Assembly (NCBI GenBank): GCA_029876055.1
Contig: CM056877.1
Location: forward strand, 3,968,001-4,032,000
Direction: 5' to 3'
DNA from: Madurella fahalii
Taxonomy: Eukaryota; Ascomycota; Sordariomycetes; Sordariales
Length of the DNA: 64,000 nt
Position numbers and translations under genes: made by a program. The notes below the pieces were generated by a model. It ran no database searches, was not told where the DNA came from, and saw only the letters and a list, made by a program, of their open reading frames with translations. Positions 34,535 to 46,607 of the stretch are shown in pieces. The stretch's first letter is position 1, and each line of letters starts with the position of its first letter.

Positions 34535-36464
34535 TTCCTCCCCCCTAAAAACTCTCTTCTCTCTCCCCTCTCCTTCTTCTCTCAGTCCGTCAGTCCCTCT
34601 CTCATTTCCATATTTCCCTAACTACCGGTCCTTCTCGGGGGCTCTCGTCCCTGCTCCGATACCTTCTCATCTCATTCGACACCTGCAACCAATCCACGGG
34701 TTACACAGGAGGGTATTGGCAACCGTTAGCGATCCACGTCTTCATAAAGTCATATGACTTAGCGGTACTGCCCATGGCCACAGCGTGGGAAAGGCCCCCA
34801 ACAACCACTGGGTGGCGGAGCCGATCGACAACAAACAACAGCATGATAGGGGGAAGTCCCATAACCCGACGGAAGGTTGGTCTACCTTAGGTGCCCGACA
34901 TTTCAACCCATTCTCTCCAACTTTTTTAGGAGAAGTCGTTCCGATCACTCACTCGAGTGCCCATGTATACACTTGTTGATACCGCCTGCCTAGATTCGGC
35001 GCAAATCCAGATGTAACCACATCGTCGAGCTAACCTAGCAGCCTTTCCGACCCCTTCCGGGAAGAGAAAACCCACATCATCAGGCCGTCGTTTCCAAGAA
35101 CGAGCGAGCCTCGAGATCTGCTCATAGAGCAAGCTGGACGCCTCAACCCCAACCTGCTTTTCAGCGGCGTAGCCACTCACTGGTGTTACATCCTCGCCTC
35201 GGGGCCAAGCTTCGGTGGTGCTTCATCCGATACGGCAGCGGGGGCTTGCCGTGATGGATAGCCGCTGCAAGGCTATGGGCCCGTCCACACCTTATTTCCC
35301 AACCTGAAAGGCCCATATGTGAGGCATGCTGACACGACCCGCAAGAGAGAATAAAATTTTTTTCTAGTGGTCGGGGGCCGAATTCAAGCTATCCTCTGAA
35401 GCCCTGGAGCCGCGCCTCCCCCCCTCCCCCCCGGGTTAGCACGGCCGCTCCCACGCATCTACAGCAGAACACATCCGTGGGCATCGAATATTTTGGGCGT
35501 TCCCGCCGCCGTCTCCATCGCTTCCGCCGCCGGATCAACAGGATGCCGCGCCCCAGGTGTCGTCGATTGGTTAACGAAGGTTCTCGTGGAGTCCCCGGTC
35601 CCGCTTGTGTTCCTTGTTCTCTCGACGGGGAGGCGGAGTTCTATTAACTATCACATGGCGATACCGCTTCGCCCAGGGAGAGACCAAATCATGACTTACG
35701 GTTCTCAAGGTGATCCGCCGATCGGCCATTTACTGGTCCGTTGGCAGCGGCCACTGTAGCATGGCTACAAAGCTTCCGCGAGGCTGTATGCGACGAGCCG
35801 GCCGCCGTTTTGGGCCGGCACCTTCTAAGTACGCGTTCCCATGCCCCTGAAAGCCGGTTTTTCCTGCCAAAATGGTCTCACCGATCCAGAGTTTTGGGCC
35901 ATGATTCGTCCCGAGCGGTGTCACATGTTAAAGAGAACCTGAAGGGGTTCCGCTCCTCATTTGCCCTCATCATCACGGGGTGAGCTCTCGGGCACTATGG
36001 CCGACCTCTCGGTGTGACTGAGACGATGCAATAGTCCGGATATGACTGCGATTTCCCGTCGTCTTGAAGCATCGAAACATGCCCCACAACGGACGGGTCG
36101 ATTCGCTCGAAGGCGTCGCCCACAGACTGTGAGCACGGTCGGCTTCCTACGTCCGAGCCCCTTTTACGGAACGCGTAATGAGGATAGCACACCGAGCAGC
36201 CATACAAATCACCTATAGAGCGCGCTTTGGGACGCCGGTACGCTTATCAGTGCTCGGGTGCGGACATCTGAGCCTGCTTTAGACTGGTGGGGCCCATCAC
36301 GCCCAAGGATTACATTCATTTCTCGCCTTGCCAGTCGTCTCCCGAAGGAGACAGGAGAAGAAGGAAGAGCAGTGATCGGGCGTAGCGTCGATGGGGCTCT
36401 GAGAAATTACCTGGTGAGAACAAATATGGCTTCCTGTCATGCTCGTTCTATAAATGGGGGGGGG

Positions 36465-36486
36465 GAGAGAGAGAGAGAGAGAGAGG
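36465..36486. repeat. G run followed by GA microsatellite
   Basis: A G run merges into about ten GA units, 160 bp upstream of the micro zinc-finger gene. Confidence 0.85.
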
Positions 36487-36643
36487 GACACGACACTGCT
36501 AGGTATCAGACGCGGAGCAACCACCGCTCGACAGTAAAGCGCGGCCGGCTTCTCATCTCGAATAACCTTCCGCCTCTCCCGGCTCTTTGCCGTCAACCCT
36601 CCGAAGCTCCCAGCGCAAATCATCACCATAAACTCCACCCAAC

Positions 36644-36915
36644 ATGTAAGTTGTGATAGTATCCCGCCCGTTTGTTGACCGCCACATACTGACCTTCATG
36701 GTCTCTCGCCCAGGTCGGACGCGGGTAACGGAAGCAACAACCAGCAGTCCGAAGTTACCGAGGCGGAGGAGCTCCCGCCGCCGCCGCCGCCGCCACCCGG
36801 CTCCGAACAGATCTACGCTTGCTGTCAGTGTACCAACCACATCAACACTGGACTCCTGCCTCGCTGCGTCGAGTGCAATCATGACAAATGTGTCGACTGC
36901 CAGAGGGCGGTGTAA
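36644..36915 (+). CDS. micro zinc-finger protein A, start codon split by an intron
   Basis: Exon 1 contributes only AT of the start codon (36644-36645). The intron is 36646-36713 (GTAAGT..ACTGAC..CCCAG), and exon 2, 36714-36915, supplies the G and the rest (67 aa). The protein starts MSDAGNGSNNQQ, has an eight-proline run, then YACCQCTNHINTG and PRCVECNHDKCVDCQRAV. The pattern C-x2-C-x11-C-x2-C-x4-C-x2-C, with His two residues after the fourth Cys, suggests a compact zinc-binding fold. The same pattern occurs in the gene at 43566. The consensus splice sites and the exact restoration of ATG support the model. Alternative start codons in exon 2 are absent before the proline run. Function is unknown. 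Confidence 0.65.
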
Positions 36916-37394
36916 GATAGGCTTTGTTGCCAGCGGAAGATGTGGTAGACACGAGGCCGGCTGGGGGGGGGGGGGGTAGACGTTGCTTGGAGGTTGTCGA
37001 CGGGGACGCGGTTACTATAATAGTTAGAGATAGATGCATACCGCACCATAAATTAGGATAGATACACTGCTGGCTTCAGTAATTTATTTAACAGTCTTAG
37101 CTCCCAACTAGCGGTGTTATATGTGCGACTCTTCCGCGAAACATGTACAGCTACCTTGTCCCAATCAAATCATCCTCTACCCATGATGGCGACACAGTAA
37201 CCCAAAAACGCAACCTCGACCTAGTCGATAAGGGGAAACATCGAAGTCCCCCCCCCCCTCCCTTCTTAACTACATCCTTGGGCCACCCCGCACCGTCTCA
37301 TAGCTCTACCTTCCCCCGAAGCAAAACTAATAACGCTGCGCGGAGGTTCGTCACAAAGCCAAGCCAAGCAGCCGAGACCGTGTGCCGGGGAGTC
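36916..37394. other. 3' flank of micro-gene A, nothing recognised
   Basis: Apart from the G run and a C run at about 37250-37259, I see no feature here. Confidence 0.4.
36963..36976. repeat. poly-G run
   Basis: A run of about 14 G directly downstream of micro zinc-finger gene A. Confidence 0.85.
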
Positions 37395-37580
37395 TAATGA
37401 TTGCATCCACAACCTTACAACTAGTCCCTAGTGAAATCGTGCAGAAACACATATCTACGCCAACATACCCTCTAAAACAAGGAGGACAGAGACAGTCCAA
37501 CGACTGGATGAACAAAGGCCAGGCAAGGTCAAAGAACTGGTGCAGCTGGAGCACCCTTTGATCAAAGGGAGATCATCCTA
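37395..37580 (-). mobile_element. diverged LTR-like repeat copy 2 (inverted)
   Basis: Read on the minus strand, this has the same order of landmarks as 17215-17480: a palindrome CCCTTTGATCAAAGGG (37554-37569), a CTGGCCTTTG block, then CTCCTTGTTTTAGAGGG, GTTGGCGTAGATATGTGTTT and CTGCACGATTTCAC. The two copies are only moderately similar and lie 20 kb apart in opposite orientation. Retroelement origin is inferred from layout; no coding remnant is attached. Confidence 0.45.
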
Positions 37581-38186
37581 CACACGATGGATAGCTCCCA
37601 AATTGAGCGAGCAACAACTATGGAAGGTGTAGAAGGTGGTATGGAATGAAGTGTCCTGGCTAAGGATCAATGGCCCAGACGGCCTTACTTGAGGTGCAAA
37701 TTAAAATTTAGATCCTCCGCAAGTTTGGGTAAGCGTGATGACGAAAAACCCATCTCCCTTCACTAAGTACGATTTTCCAGCGGTGGGCTTTACCACCGCT
37801 GCCTAGTCTAACCTCTGGAGGAGGTGTCTTGGGTCATAGGTTTTTCACAGCACTAAACTCGAGTTTAACTAGTAGCATGTTGGGTGGTTAGACTTGAATG
37901 GAACCCTATCTGACGAACCCCCTGCTTCTCCATCCTGCCCCAATGAATGAATAGCCTCGACGCCTTGTCCAGCCCGATTTACAAGGTTTCACCCCTTTGA
38001 AAACGAGGCTCCCGGGAAAAAAATAAAATAAATAAAAAAATGAAATAAATAAAAAAAATAAAGAATTAGTGCATTATTACATGTCCGTAACCCCGCGTGG
38101 TAATTCGCATAGCAAATGATACATGCCACTCTGTGCTACTTCGTCGCCAACAAGAAAACCCCTGGGTATCTCTCGTCTATGTCATT
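37581..38186. other. AT-rich gap with an A/T simple-sequence block
   Basis: No gene. An A-rich stretch of AAAT/AAAAT words lies at about 38019-38064. The sequence between the LTR-like piece and this block may be the flank or remainder of the same old element. Confidence 0.4.
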
Positions 38187-39580
38187 TCATCCCGTGTTTC
38201 CATTCACATTCATTCCATGCTTGTGCTCGGTCCCTGCCTCTTCCATCTCTGTTTCCTGCTTTCCGCCCGATATCCCGGGAAGGCCAAATCGGGTCCGTAG
38301 TTGGTGGTATAGAGGCCCCATCTCGTAAAAGCTCTCGTTATTCTCATAACTCGCGCAGGGCGACTGGTTAAACGGAAAGAGCCAATCAATGATATTGTCC
38401 CCCATGACCGACTTCCAGTTGCGGTAATAGCCCAGGTCCCACGGATTCTCGCCCATTTCGGTCTTGACGATGGCAAAGGTGCGCGTTGCGAGCTGATCCC
38501 GGAGGGAAGGTGACTCGTTTACCACTGTGTGCCCTGACAGGCCCGAACCGTTGGGTGGCTTGGGTAGCGGATAGGTAATGACCGTGTAGTTTTGACCACG
38601 AGGCGTGCCTCGAGGGACGCGTATCGCGAGCTGGTGCACGACATTTTTGGATTTTACATAGTCCACGTTGGTGAGGTTGATCAGAATGTAGCGCACCGAG
38701 GTTGCCGTCATGGTTAGAGTGAAGAGGCCAAAGAGAGCGGCGAGTGCCAAGACGGCGACCGCAAACCCGTCGATGCCAGCTCCACTACGGAGCAGCGATT
38801 TTAGGTTGAGAATGGCTGACGCAATCACGACGATGGCATACAGCGTCGTGTAAAATGTAAACTGAACAAAGAATTTGAAGGCTGAAGAAAGCAAAGTTAG
38901 TCATGGGCTGCGGGGGGTACGGATCGGTGAATGTCTAATACTCACACGTCTCACCAACGATGCCGCCCACCCATGGACAGTAGTGGTCCATTTTCCTCAC
39001 ACACCTCTCGAGTTCGCTGCAGTGGTGCGCCCTGTCGATCTTCCAGTTGCGGCAGGTGCTACACCATCGCGGCCGACCGTCGGTATCGCACACAAAGACA
39101 TCCTTGCTGTAGAAGGCCTCGAGCCCGGGGCTGTCGGGGTTGTCGTCTGGCCGTGCCTCATACCTGGTGGCGGCCTCGAGGTCTCTCTCCCGGCCCCTGG
39201 GTTTCTTGGCCTTTCCATCCTGCTGGACGGCGTTGGGGCCAAGGGGTGTGACTCCGGGGTTGCGCTGGATGACAAGGAACACTCTAAGGTATGACAAGAG
39301 CATCAAGGGAAAGAAGATAAAGTATAGAACAAGAAGTGTGATGGCGATCGTGGGTTGGTCTTGGCTGGACAGAAAGAAATCCACTGGTGAAAAGTCGAGT
39401 TAGCAAAATTTGTGAAGACATCAGGAAGAGGATAAGACCCGGTGGGGGAGGGAGGGGGATGGGGGGCATACGGCAAATGCGTTTGACCACTACATATGTA
39501 GCAAAACCGACACAGCCAGCAAGAATGAATGGAATCACGCGCGTTGTCCACCGTGTCTCTGCGCGGCGAGCCGACACCAT
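38187..39580 (-). CDS. PFA5: palmitoyltransferase PFA5 (DHYC-type)
   Basis: Exons 39580-39472, 39383-38946 and 38881-38187 give 413 aa; introns 39471-39384 and 38945-38882 keep phase. Four hydrophobic segments fit the family: about residues 13-33, 48-72, 190-215 and 222-248. The cysteine-rich domain lies between TM2 and TM3: RPRWCSTCRNWKIDRAHHCS, then RKMDHYCPWVGGIVGETSFKFF. The active motif is DHYC (169-172), not DHHC; this variant is known for Akr1/Akr2/Pfa5. The enzyme transfers palmitate to cysteines of target proteins in membranes. The PFA5 assignment rests on the RAHHCSELERC spacing and the C-terminal part (NPWDLGYYRNWKSVMG, a DPG/TTxE-like region). Confidence 0.9.
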
Positions 39581-42500
39581 TGCTTTCTAGGCCGGCATAG
39601 AGGAATGCCAAGCCGAGTCGCGTTCTTTACTGCTGGTGGAGCGAAGGGCGGAATCGAAATGCGAAAGCTCTTCTCTTTAACGCGTTCTGACGGCCGGCGC
39701 ATCGGTCAGACCGGGAGCACGAGGAGCAGGCCTATTCTGACTGCGCGCATGCCGACCGGTTGCCGGTGATGCTCAGCAGCTTCCGGGCGGCATTGGCCTG
39801 AGGTCGGGTCAAGGTTATGTTGGGGTGCAGTCGGGACGAGGCTGGGGCTTGGGTTGCTGGGATGACGTTTGATGGGTGAATCGGAATGACCCGCTAATGC
39901 TGCGAGCAAACCCAGGTTACCGGCGATCATCTGCAGGGTGTACAGTACAGTAGGCCCCCGGGGTCAGGTGCCGCATTGTCCTGGTTCCGTACGACTGCCT
40001 CACCCCCGGTTCGTAGATTGTAAATACAGTACGTATTTACTATCTGGCGGACCTCGAAGCTACCTGGAGCTTACTTTCCGATGGAATTGCACATTCCATT
40101 GCCTGTTTACCTTTCGTAGTGTGGTCGGACTAGACGGTCCAGAATCCCTGCCTCGGTAGGTACGGTACATATACTTCTGTATATAATTATGCACACCACA
40201 ATACAGGGCATTACATATCAGGAGCGCGGATGGTATTAATAAATCGCCCTGTAATCGTCGTACCTTACAGGCCTCTTCGCACTGTAATTTACCGCGATTT
40301 GGCCCGATACGACGGCAGAAAAGAACACACCACTCAGAATTTCCACTTTGCTGCAGAAATGCCAAGTGCCCGAGAGGGAACAGCTCTGCGAACATCACAG
40401 CTCAATTCCCAAACTAGGCCAGAATGTGTTCACTTTTCGGGCCGCAGCCATCCAAATGACGCCGATTCTAGGGCGGACAGGGAGCAAGCTTACTGTGCTC
40501 ACAAAGAATAGCCTTCCATCTCGACGAATCAGTCCCCTCGCCGCCTAATGCGGACTGAGAACGACCCTTAACATTGGGCCATGTGCGGCCAATCGGGCGT
40601 ACGGCCGCCGTCAGGCCTCAGCTGGGGTTGCGGCTCTATGGACCCCGGGCCTGAAGCAAAAACCGAGGTCGCCGAAGAACATCATTGGGAATACCCCCCT
40701 TTCTTGTCCCAGACACCGTGTCAATTTGGCTAGGCCTCGTCCCGCCCTGTTAATACCCAACTCTATAGCGAGAGCTTGGCTGGGATTCATACCCAACCTG
40801 ACTGATGACGACGGCGCCATCCCACTTGACTGCGGGGATGTGGATGGCTCGCTCTCAAAGCGTTCAGCCGCCCCAAGGTTCTTGCCACGTCTGGTGGCTG
40901 TTGGTTTCAGCCATCAGCCATGGCGCTCTGACCGAACGAGGCCTGGCCAACAAACATACACCAAGAGGCTGCCTGGTCATGGGCAACAGAGAGACGGTGA
41001 GTAGGGCATCCCGAACCATGCATTTTCACTCTGGCTCTAGGCAGCGGGGCCTGGCCCTGGGGAGCCGGGAGGCGCCCATGAGAGTGGCAAGTGAGTTTTC
41101 CGACCGATATGGAAAATCGGTGTCGTGGAGGGTAGGTTCACCAAATTCCCTCGCGGGGTGGTTGGGCTAAGGTGGAAAGCCTTGTGTGTCTGGTGCTCAC
41201 TCTACAACAGAGCCTCACCAGCAACCGGATGCCTTCATAAGGGGTGGCAGCCCAAGCCCTGGGCTTCAGCTTCTGGCGCTCTCGAGTTCTCCGTCGCCCA
41301 GCCGATTAACTCCCGACAATAAGAAGCAATGCACTCACCAAGCCGTCAATGGGGAGCCCACATCGGAGCACTGCAGGAACTGCGAGAACTACCGGGGAGT
41401 TCAATGATCACCCTCTGTTTTCCCACACGGGAAACGCAACGAAGATATTGTCGCCGCTGCAGGGCATGTCCAGCCCGCAGCAGCAGCGCGGACCTCCGGA
41501 TGGTCGTTCCGAACATCGACGAGGCCGAAAACGGTGCCAGCATTGCCGTTCAAGACCTGCCGAGCATCCATAGCGACCGCCCTATGTCCGTCCGCCCAGC
41601 GATCCCACTGCACGTTTCTTCCCGAGCAATCATACATATTCCAGAGCTGCCGTCAATGGGATGCTTGAAGGCTCGGGTCCTTTCAGCGGGCTGAGGTGTA
41701 TGGGACGTGTGCATTTCAACAGTTGTCCGCCTTGGCTGCTATCACTTTCGCCCGTTTTTCTTCTGCTTTTCTTTTCGTTTCTCTTTACCGGCCGTCTGCG
41801 ATACCTCTCTCCGTATCTCGCACTATCCTCCTCTTCCCCCTTTTTCGTCTCGAATCCGGGGGCTGGATCTGGAGCAAGTTGGATCTTGGCGTTGGCTGCC
41901 TGGCAGATTCCAAACTCGGTTACCGAGGTGACAAAAGCACATACCGCGCGAGTCCAAGGCTCCGGTCGGTCTGGGAAAGAGAACAGTCGAACCCTTCCAA
42001 CATCGGCCGGCTCCGTCCTGAAGCGACAGCTTTGCGGCTCAAAATCCCACCGGCAAAAGGGATGACTGGGTTCTGCACGACGCGCCATTTCGATCGCGGT
42101 ACGGGGCTGCTACCACCTCGGAACCCAGAGCAGCAGAAGCAGCAGAGCCGCATATGTGAGTCAGGGAAAGGGCCTGACGCGGCTGCACCACGGATTGTGC
42201 AGTCCCAAGGCAGCAGCCCGGCAGGCGCCCTGCTGTCAGCGGCCGGGTTGTTATGTGGCCGAGGACAGAGCTCAGTTCTGCGGGCGCCGGCTGGCGAGCA
42301 AGCTAGCTGCGTTGCGCTGGGGTTTTTCTCAGCCACTGTTCATTTCGTTGTGTGTGCCTTGTGCGCAGACCTCGGTGAATAAGGTGGTTCGTATCCTCTT
42401 TCTTTTTTGTTTTGTTTTTTTTTTTTTCTTTTTTTTTTCTTTCCTTTCTGCACGGGCAAAAAGCTGGACGTGTTGAAGCAGAACAGGGCTGTCTGAGTGG

Positions 42501-43565
42501 GGTCCGGTGAGGGGGGAGGATGAGGGGCAGCGCCAAGCTTGGGACCTCACTCAGCGGCAGAGCCGCAAATACGTACTCATCATCCCCAATCCCCTTGCAG
42601 CCCCCAAGCCGCCGGCAGCGCGTTCTCGACGTAGTTCGAGTTGCCAGGATTCGTTCTTCCGCACTGCATCTTACAAACCAAAACTAATTGTTCCTGTGAG
42701 CAGATAACCCCCGCGTCCCCGAACCGAAATTTGACAGCAGCCTCGACCGAGAGTGTGCTCGCTGCCAAAGGGCCCCTGCTTACCGCAAACCCCTCGTCGC
42801 GGACCCATGCCGTGGCTTGTGGTGCGCCCAGGGCCCGGATTCCAAGGCGCGGCAGTCTGAAGTCTAATTTGACATCCCGATGAGTCCTCGACCGTATCCG
42901 ACTCGACCTTCAGAGTTTCGGCAAAGGTGCTACTCTAAGGGTGCTGCGCCCGATAGGGCGACGAGCGACATTTCCCGGTTGAGGCCGTGCTGCCGTCTAC
43001 GCTCTCCAATGAATCATCCTGCCCGCGTCCCCACGGACATCTACTGGCCGGGAACCGTCCCAACCCGGCTATGGATTCGGACGTCGTCGGTCACAGGTCT
43101 TGCAATACAAGCACAATCTCCCGCCCTTGACTCCAAGCGGAACCTATCACCGGAAGGTACCCGGTCCTTCCTTGGGTTGCCTTGGTCTCATGCGCTTTGA
43201 ATCCGTTTGCCTGATTTTCTTCGTTTCCCAAGTGGGCACCCATGGCGCAGCTTCGCAGCCGCCTAGTGGGACTGAGGCATTTTGCCCAAGGCCATGGTAC
43301 TGAGGCGATGACAAAGTGTTGGAATTTCTTCTTGGTTGCTGTCATTTGGAAGTTCCATATCTCCTTGCAAAGTTCGACTATAAAACCCCTGCCTGCCAGC
43401 TATATCGGCTTAAGTACCCAGCAACTCCCGCGTCAGGATCCAGGCAATCAAGTTGACAGTCAAAGTTGACAATCGGAGCACTTGGACTTCTCAAGGAGAT
43501 TCTCTTTTGTCCTTCAAACCTACCGTCTTAATCTTCCCATCACACGGGCTCGTCCCGCAGAAATC
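39581..43565. other. 4-kb gene-poor gap
   Basis: Upstream of PFA5 are GTACAGTACAGTA at about 39940 and the near-palindrome AAATACAGTACGTATTT at about 40022. A T/C-rich block (T runs) lies at about 42401-42455. Open frames at 41329-42382 on both strands carry no motif. No tRNA or repeat family was recognised. Confidence 0.4.
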
Positions 43566-43774
43566 ATGGAACCAAAGTATACGAGCCATGCGGTGTGGTA
43601 CTGTGTGAGTTACGACAGCCACAAGTGAGTTGTTCGCTGTGCTAACGGCTGATGTAGAGCGAGTGCCGCGATGGCCCCCACAACATCCACCTCAACGACT
43701 TCTGCCCAGCGTGTGGCCACCAACGATGCGCTCAATGTAACGTCAGGAAAGAGCGGGTTATGTCTGGACGCTAA
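43566..43774 (+). CDS. micro zinc-finger protein B
   Basis: ATG at 43566; exons 43566-43604 and 43658-43774, with a 53-nt intron (GTGAGT..GCTAAC..TGTAG), give 51 aa. The protein starts MEPKYTSHAVWYC, crosses the junction into SECRDGPHNIHLNDFCPACG and ends HQRCAQCNVRKERVMSGR. The pattern C-x2-C-x12-C-x2-C-x4-C-x2-C, with His two residues after the fourth Cys, matches the gene at 36644 almost exactly, although the rest of the two proteins differs. In both genes an intron lies just before or inside the first part of the motif. A zinc-binding micro-protein is inferred; partner and role are unknown. Frame, splice sites and branch point all agree. Confidence 0.65.
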
Positions 43775-46607
43775 AGGGAGTCAGCCATGGCAATTCTATC
43801 GGAAGTGTCCTCTCACGACCGTGACTTTCCTTCATCTACGGAGAATCTTTCCTTTTTCTAAAAAGGGGGGTTGGGGGGGGGGGGGGAATGCGCTGGGGCT
43901 GGTCTGTTTGGTTTTAGTCATATTCGGTTCATTTGTCGCAATGGCGGGGCCATTGGGCTTGTGTATTGGGGTTCCATTTTTCTCCAAGATGGTATCTTTG
44001 ATGCTGATATATAGGACGGCGGCGAGTCTGCGTTATTTTACCGGCGAGCATGGAGCACGGAGCATCACGATCACAGGCTAGACAAGATCCCATTATGGTT
44101 GAGGGTGGTGTCTTTGGGTACTTGATACCCTGTCGTTTTAGATAGATTTCTTTTGTGATAGATAGATTCTCTTTGGGGGAACTTGTACGGGTCCGGCTAC
44201 GGATTCTTTCCCCATTCCACATGTGCATTCTTGGCCCGAAGGATCTGATTCGTTACTGGTACGAGATGGATGGATGTTGTTCGCATCACGCTGCTGCTCT
44301 GCGCCATGGCTCTGGCCCGCAGGCGCATTCGCTCAAGTGTCTGGGGGCTGCATGACGGGTATCCAGTGCGGTGCCGAGCAGCAACTTTCCGGATCAGCCA
44401 AGGGTTCTCAATGGGTGCACTGGTGGGCCCGAAGGACACCCCCAATTCCCATCATCTCCAAGTAATATAAGGGACCTGTCCGGGCTGCATGCACCCCTAG
44501 GTCCCAATCTCTCCGCGCTGGGTGCATCCGCGCGCATTGCGGCGCCGTTGCATGCCCTCACGGGTGAGGACCCGCCCCCAAGGTTTGTCTCAATCATGTT
44601 GCAGAAGTGGAAGCAAATTTTTAAAAAAATATCACACACTAGCTATGGGCCGCGGACGCTGGATTGTCGTTCTCGCCCCATTTCGGGAATCGGTGCGCGC
44701 ACTGGCGCCCTCAATTTTGACCCACGACTGGAGTTTTTAGCCGGTTGGGCTCCCAGTAAGGTGGAAGGGGTTTGGGCAAAAACCATGTCTCGTGAGCTGT
44801 GTTGTTTACACCGCCAGACACCCCGGTGACGTAGGCTTTATCCTACCCACCGAGCTAGCGACGACACTAATTAGACGTTTGACATTCCTGGGCCACTAGC
44901 AAAGAGCAGAAGAAGGATTGAGAAAAAAGGGGGGGGGGGGGAAACCAGTGTACCTATGCGCTTGCAAAGCCCGACCATCGGACCGCTGGGCAGATTTCAT
45001 CCATGTTTTCGAAACCAGCTGCTGCACGTCTACACACGGAGTCTATTATCCTGTACAGCCTCTTTGCCAAAACGACTAGCGGCTTTGGACGAAAATTTAC
45101 AACCTCTAGAACATCCAGCTTAGGCACTCTGACCCATTTTCGAGCAAGGGTTTTCCGGTTTAAAACTCCGCCTCCCGAACCCCTTGAAAATTGAACCGAC
45201 GCTCAAAGGCGATCGCAAAGCCACCTAAATCCACATTCGGCGCCGACCCCGCCTTCCGAGGGTCGGAAGGGCGGGCGGGACAAAACGCCAAGCTTTCCCG
45301 CTTCAGCTCCCGTTGCCGCCGCCGGGAAAAAGTGGGGTTGAGACCAGCGGAGACAGGCAACGGAGACCAGCGGAGAGACAGCTAATAAAATGACGGGGAA
45401 CAAAAAGGTCAAGGAAAGTTTGTCCCGTCTCTCGGTGTGCGCGACCCACTGGACTCCACCGGATGGATTGGAGGGTCCGTAAGCTGATGTTTTTACCGCG
45501 GTCGCCCCGAAGCTTTTTGCACAGTAACGCAGCTCACCCATTGGGGCGTGCCACGGTCAAATCAAATCGCGTTCGAGGCCTCAAAAACTGTCCCAGAAAC
45601 GAACCAGAAACCCGAATCAAAACAAAAAAGAACACTGAACGCAAACGCGCAATTTCCCCCTCTTCCCCCAAATCCCACTTCTCGTCGGTGAGCCGGTGAA
45701 CAACCCCCTGTCGGGAGAGTTCTAAGACTTTCGCGTCCGTCGCCAAGGCCCCCAACGGAAAAGTCAGCCACAGACACACCGAACGAAACAGGGAGTTTCT
45801 CCTCCGGCTGTGCAATGTTGAACTTTTGCTCAGCTAGTGTATCTGGCTCGGTTCACGGCTGCGCTTTGTCGCCCGAAAAGGAAGAAAGAAAGAAAAATCC
45901 GCCCAAGTCCTATCCTGTCCTAGATAGCTGTGTCATGGAAGATAAAAACTGGCAGTCGGGTCCAAGCCACTCACACGCCCAATACATCATCGGTCCGGGC
46001 CGCCCCGAGCGCGCCCTGAGCAAGGGCGGGGCTAAAAAGGCCCGGGCACCGAGTCTCGCACCTCATCAACCCCCAACAAAGAGCAGTAAAATTTTGATTG
46101 ATTCTGCCTACTCAATGTTGAACACAAACCAGATCTTTCTCTGTTTCTCTTCTCTCTCTCTCTCTCTCTCCTCTCCCCCACCAAACTAAAACACAAAATA
46201 TGTCCAATAATTGATAGTATCATTCCAAAAAAAAAAAAAAGAACATAGTGGTAAAGAGAAGACAACACGATTCATTTCTCCCCTGTATCTCCCTTCCCTG
46301 GAAACAAAACCCTTCCTCGTCCCCTATAAGTCAGCCCCCCCTCTTTTACCACAAGACACCGCCTCCCTCAATCTCTTCCCCTTTCAAGATGACAATAAAA
46401 TGTCGTATTTGAAAAGAGCAAGCGGGAAAGAAGAGAGGGGGGAGAAGAGAATGAAATTGAAAATGAAATTGAAAAATGCAAAAACGCCGGATTTTCCCCC
46501 AACTCCATCCCCCCATTCCCCCATCCCCCATCCGCATCCCGTCCATCCATCTCCATAACATCCGTCCTATTAACGCCCCTGCTTCCCCCTTTCCCCTGCC
46601 ACACCTC
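43775..46607. other. gene-poor gap with homopolymers
   Basis: G runs lie at 43865-43887 and 44930-44941. CT microsatellite sequence (about 46147-46170) and A-rich pieces near 46228-46241 lie close to the ASH1 3' end. No coding frame with support was seen. A tRNA-like D-arm at 44840-44870 (minus) does not fold into a tRNA. Confidence 0.4.

Larger units (their letters stand above)
32953..36643. other. long gene-poor gap with microsatellites
   Basis: No gene is supported. A TC microsatellite lies at about 34510-34534 in a pyrimidine-rich stretch (34500-34620). A G/GA tract lies at 36465-36486, close to the next gene. A minus-strand frame at 34926-35180 looks weakly protein-like (EASSLLYEQISRLARSWKRR) but has no ATG or motif. 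Confidence 0.4.

Noticed and set aside
41630..42382. Overlapping open frames of 150-228 codons on both strands
   Set aside because: They have no motifs, mutual overlap in several frames, and simple-sequence neighbours (a poly-pyrimidine block).
44830..44880. tRNA-like text on the minus strand (GCTAGCTCGGTGGGTAGG)
   Set aside because: It resembles a D-arm, but no acceptor stem, anticodon arm or T-arm can be paired around it.
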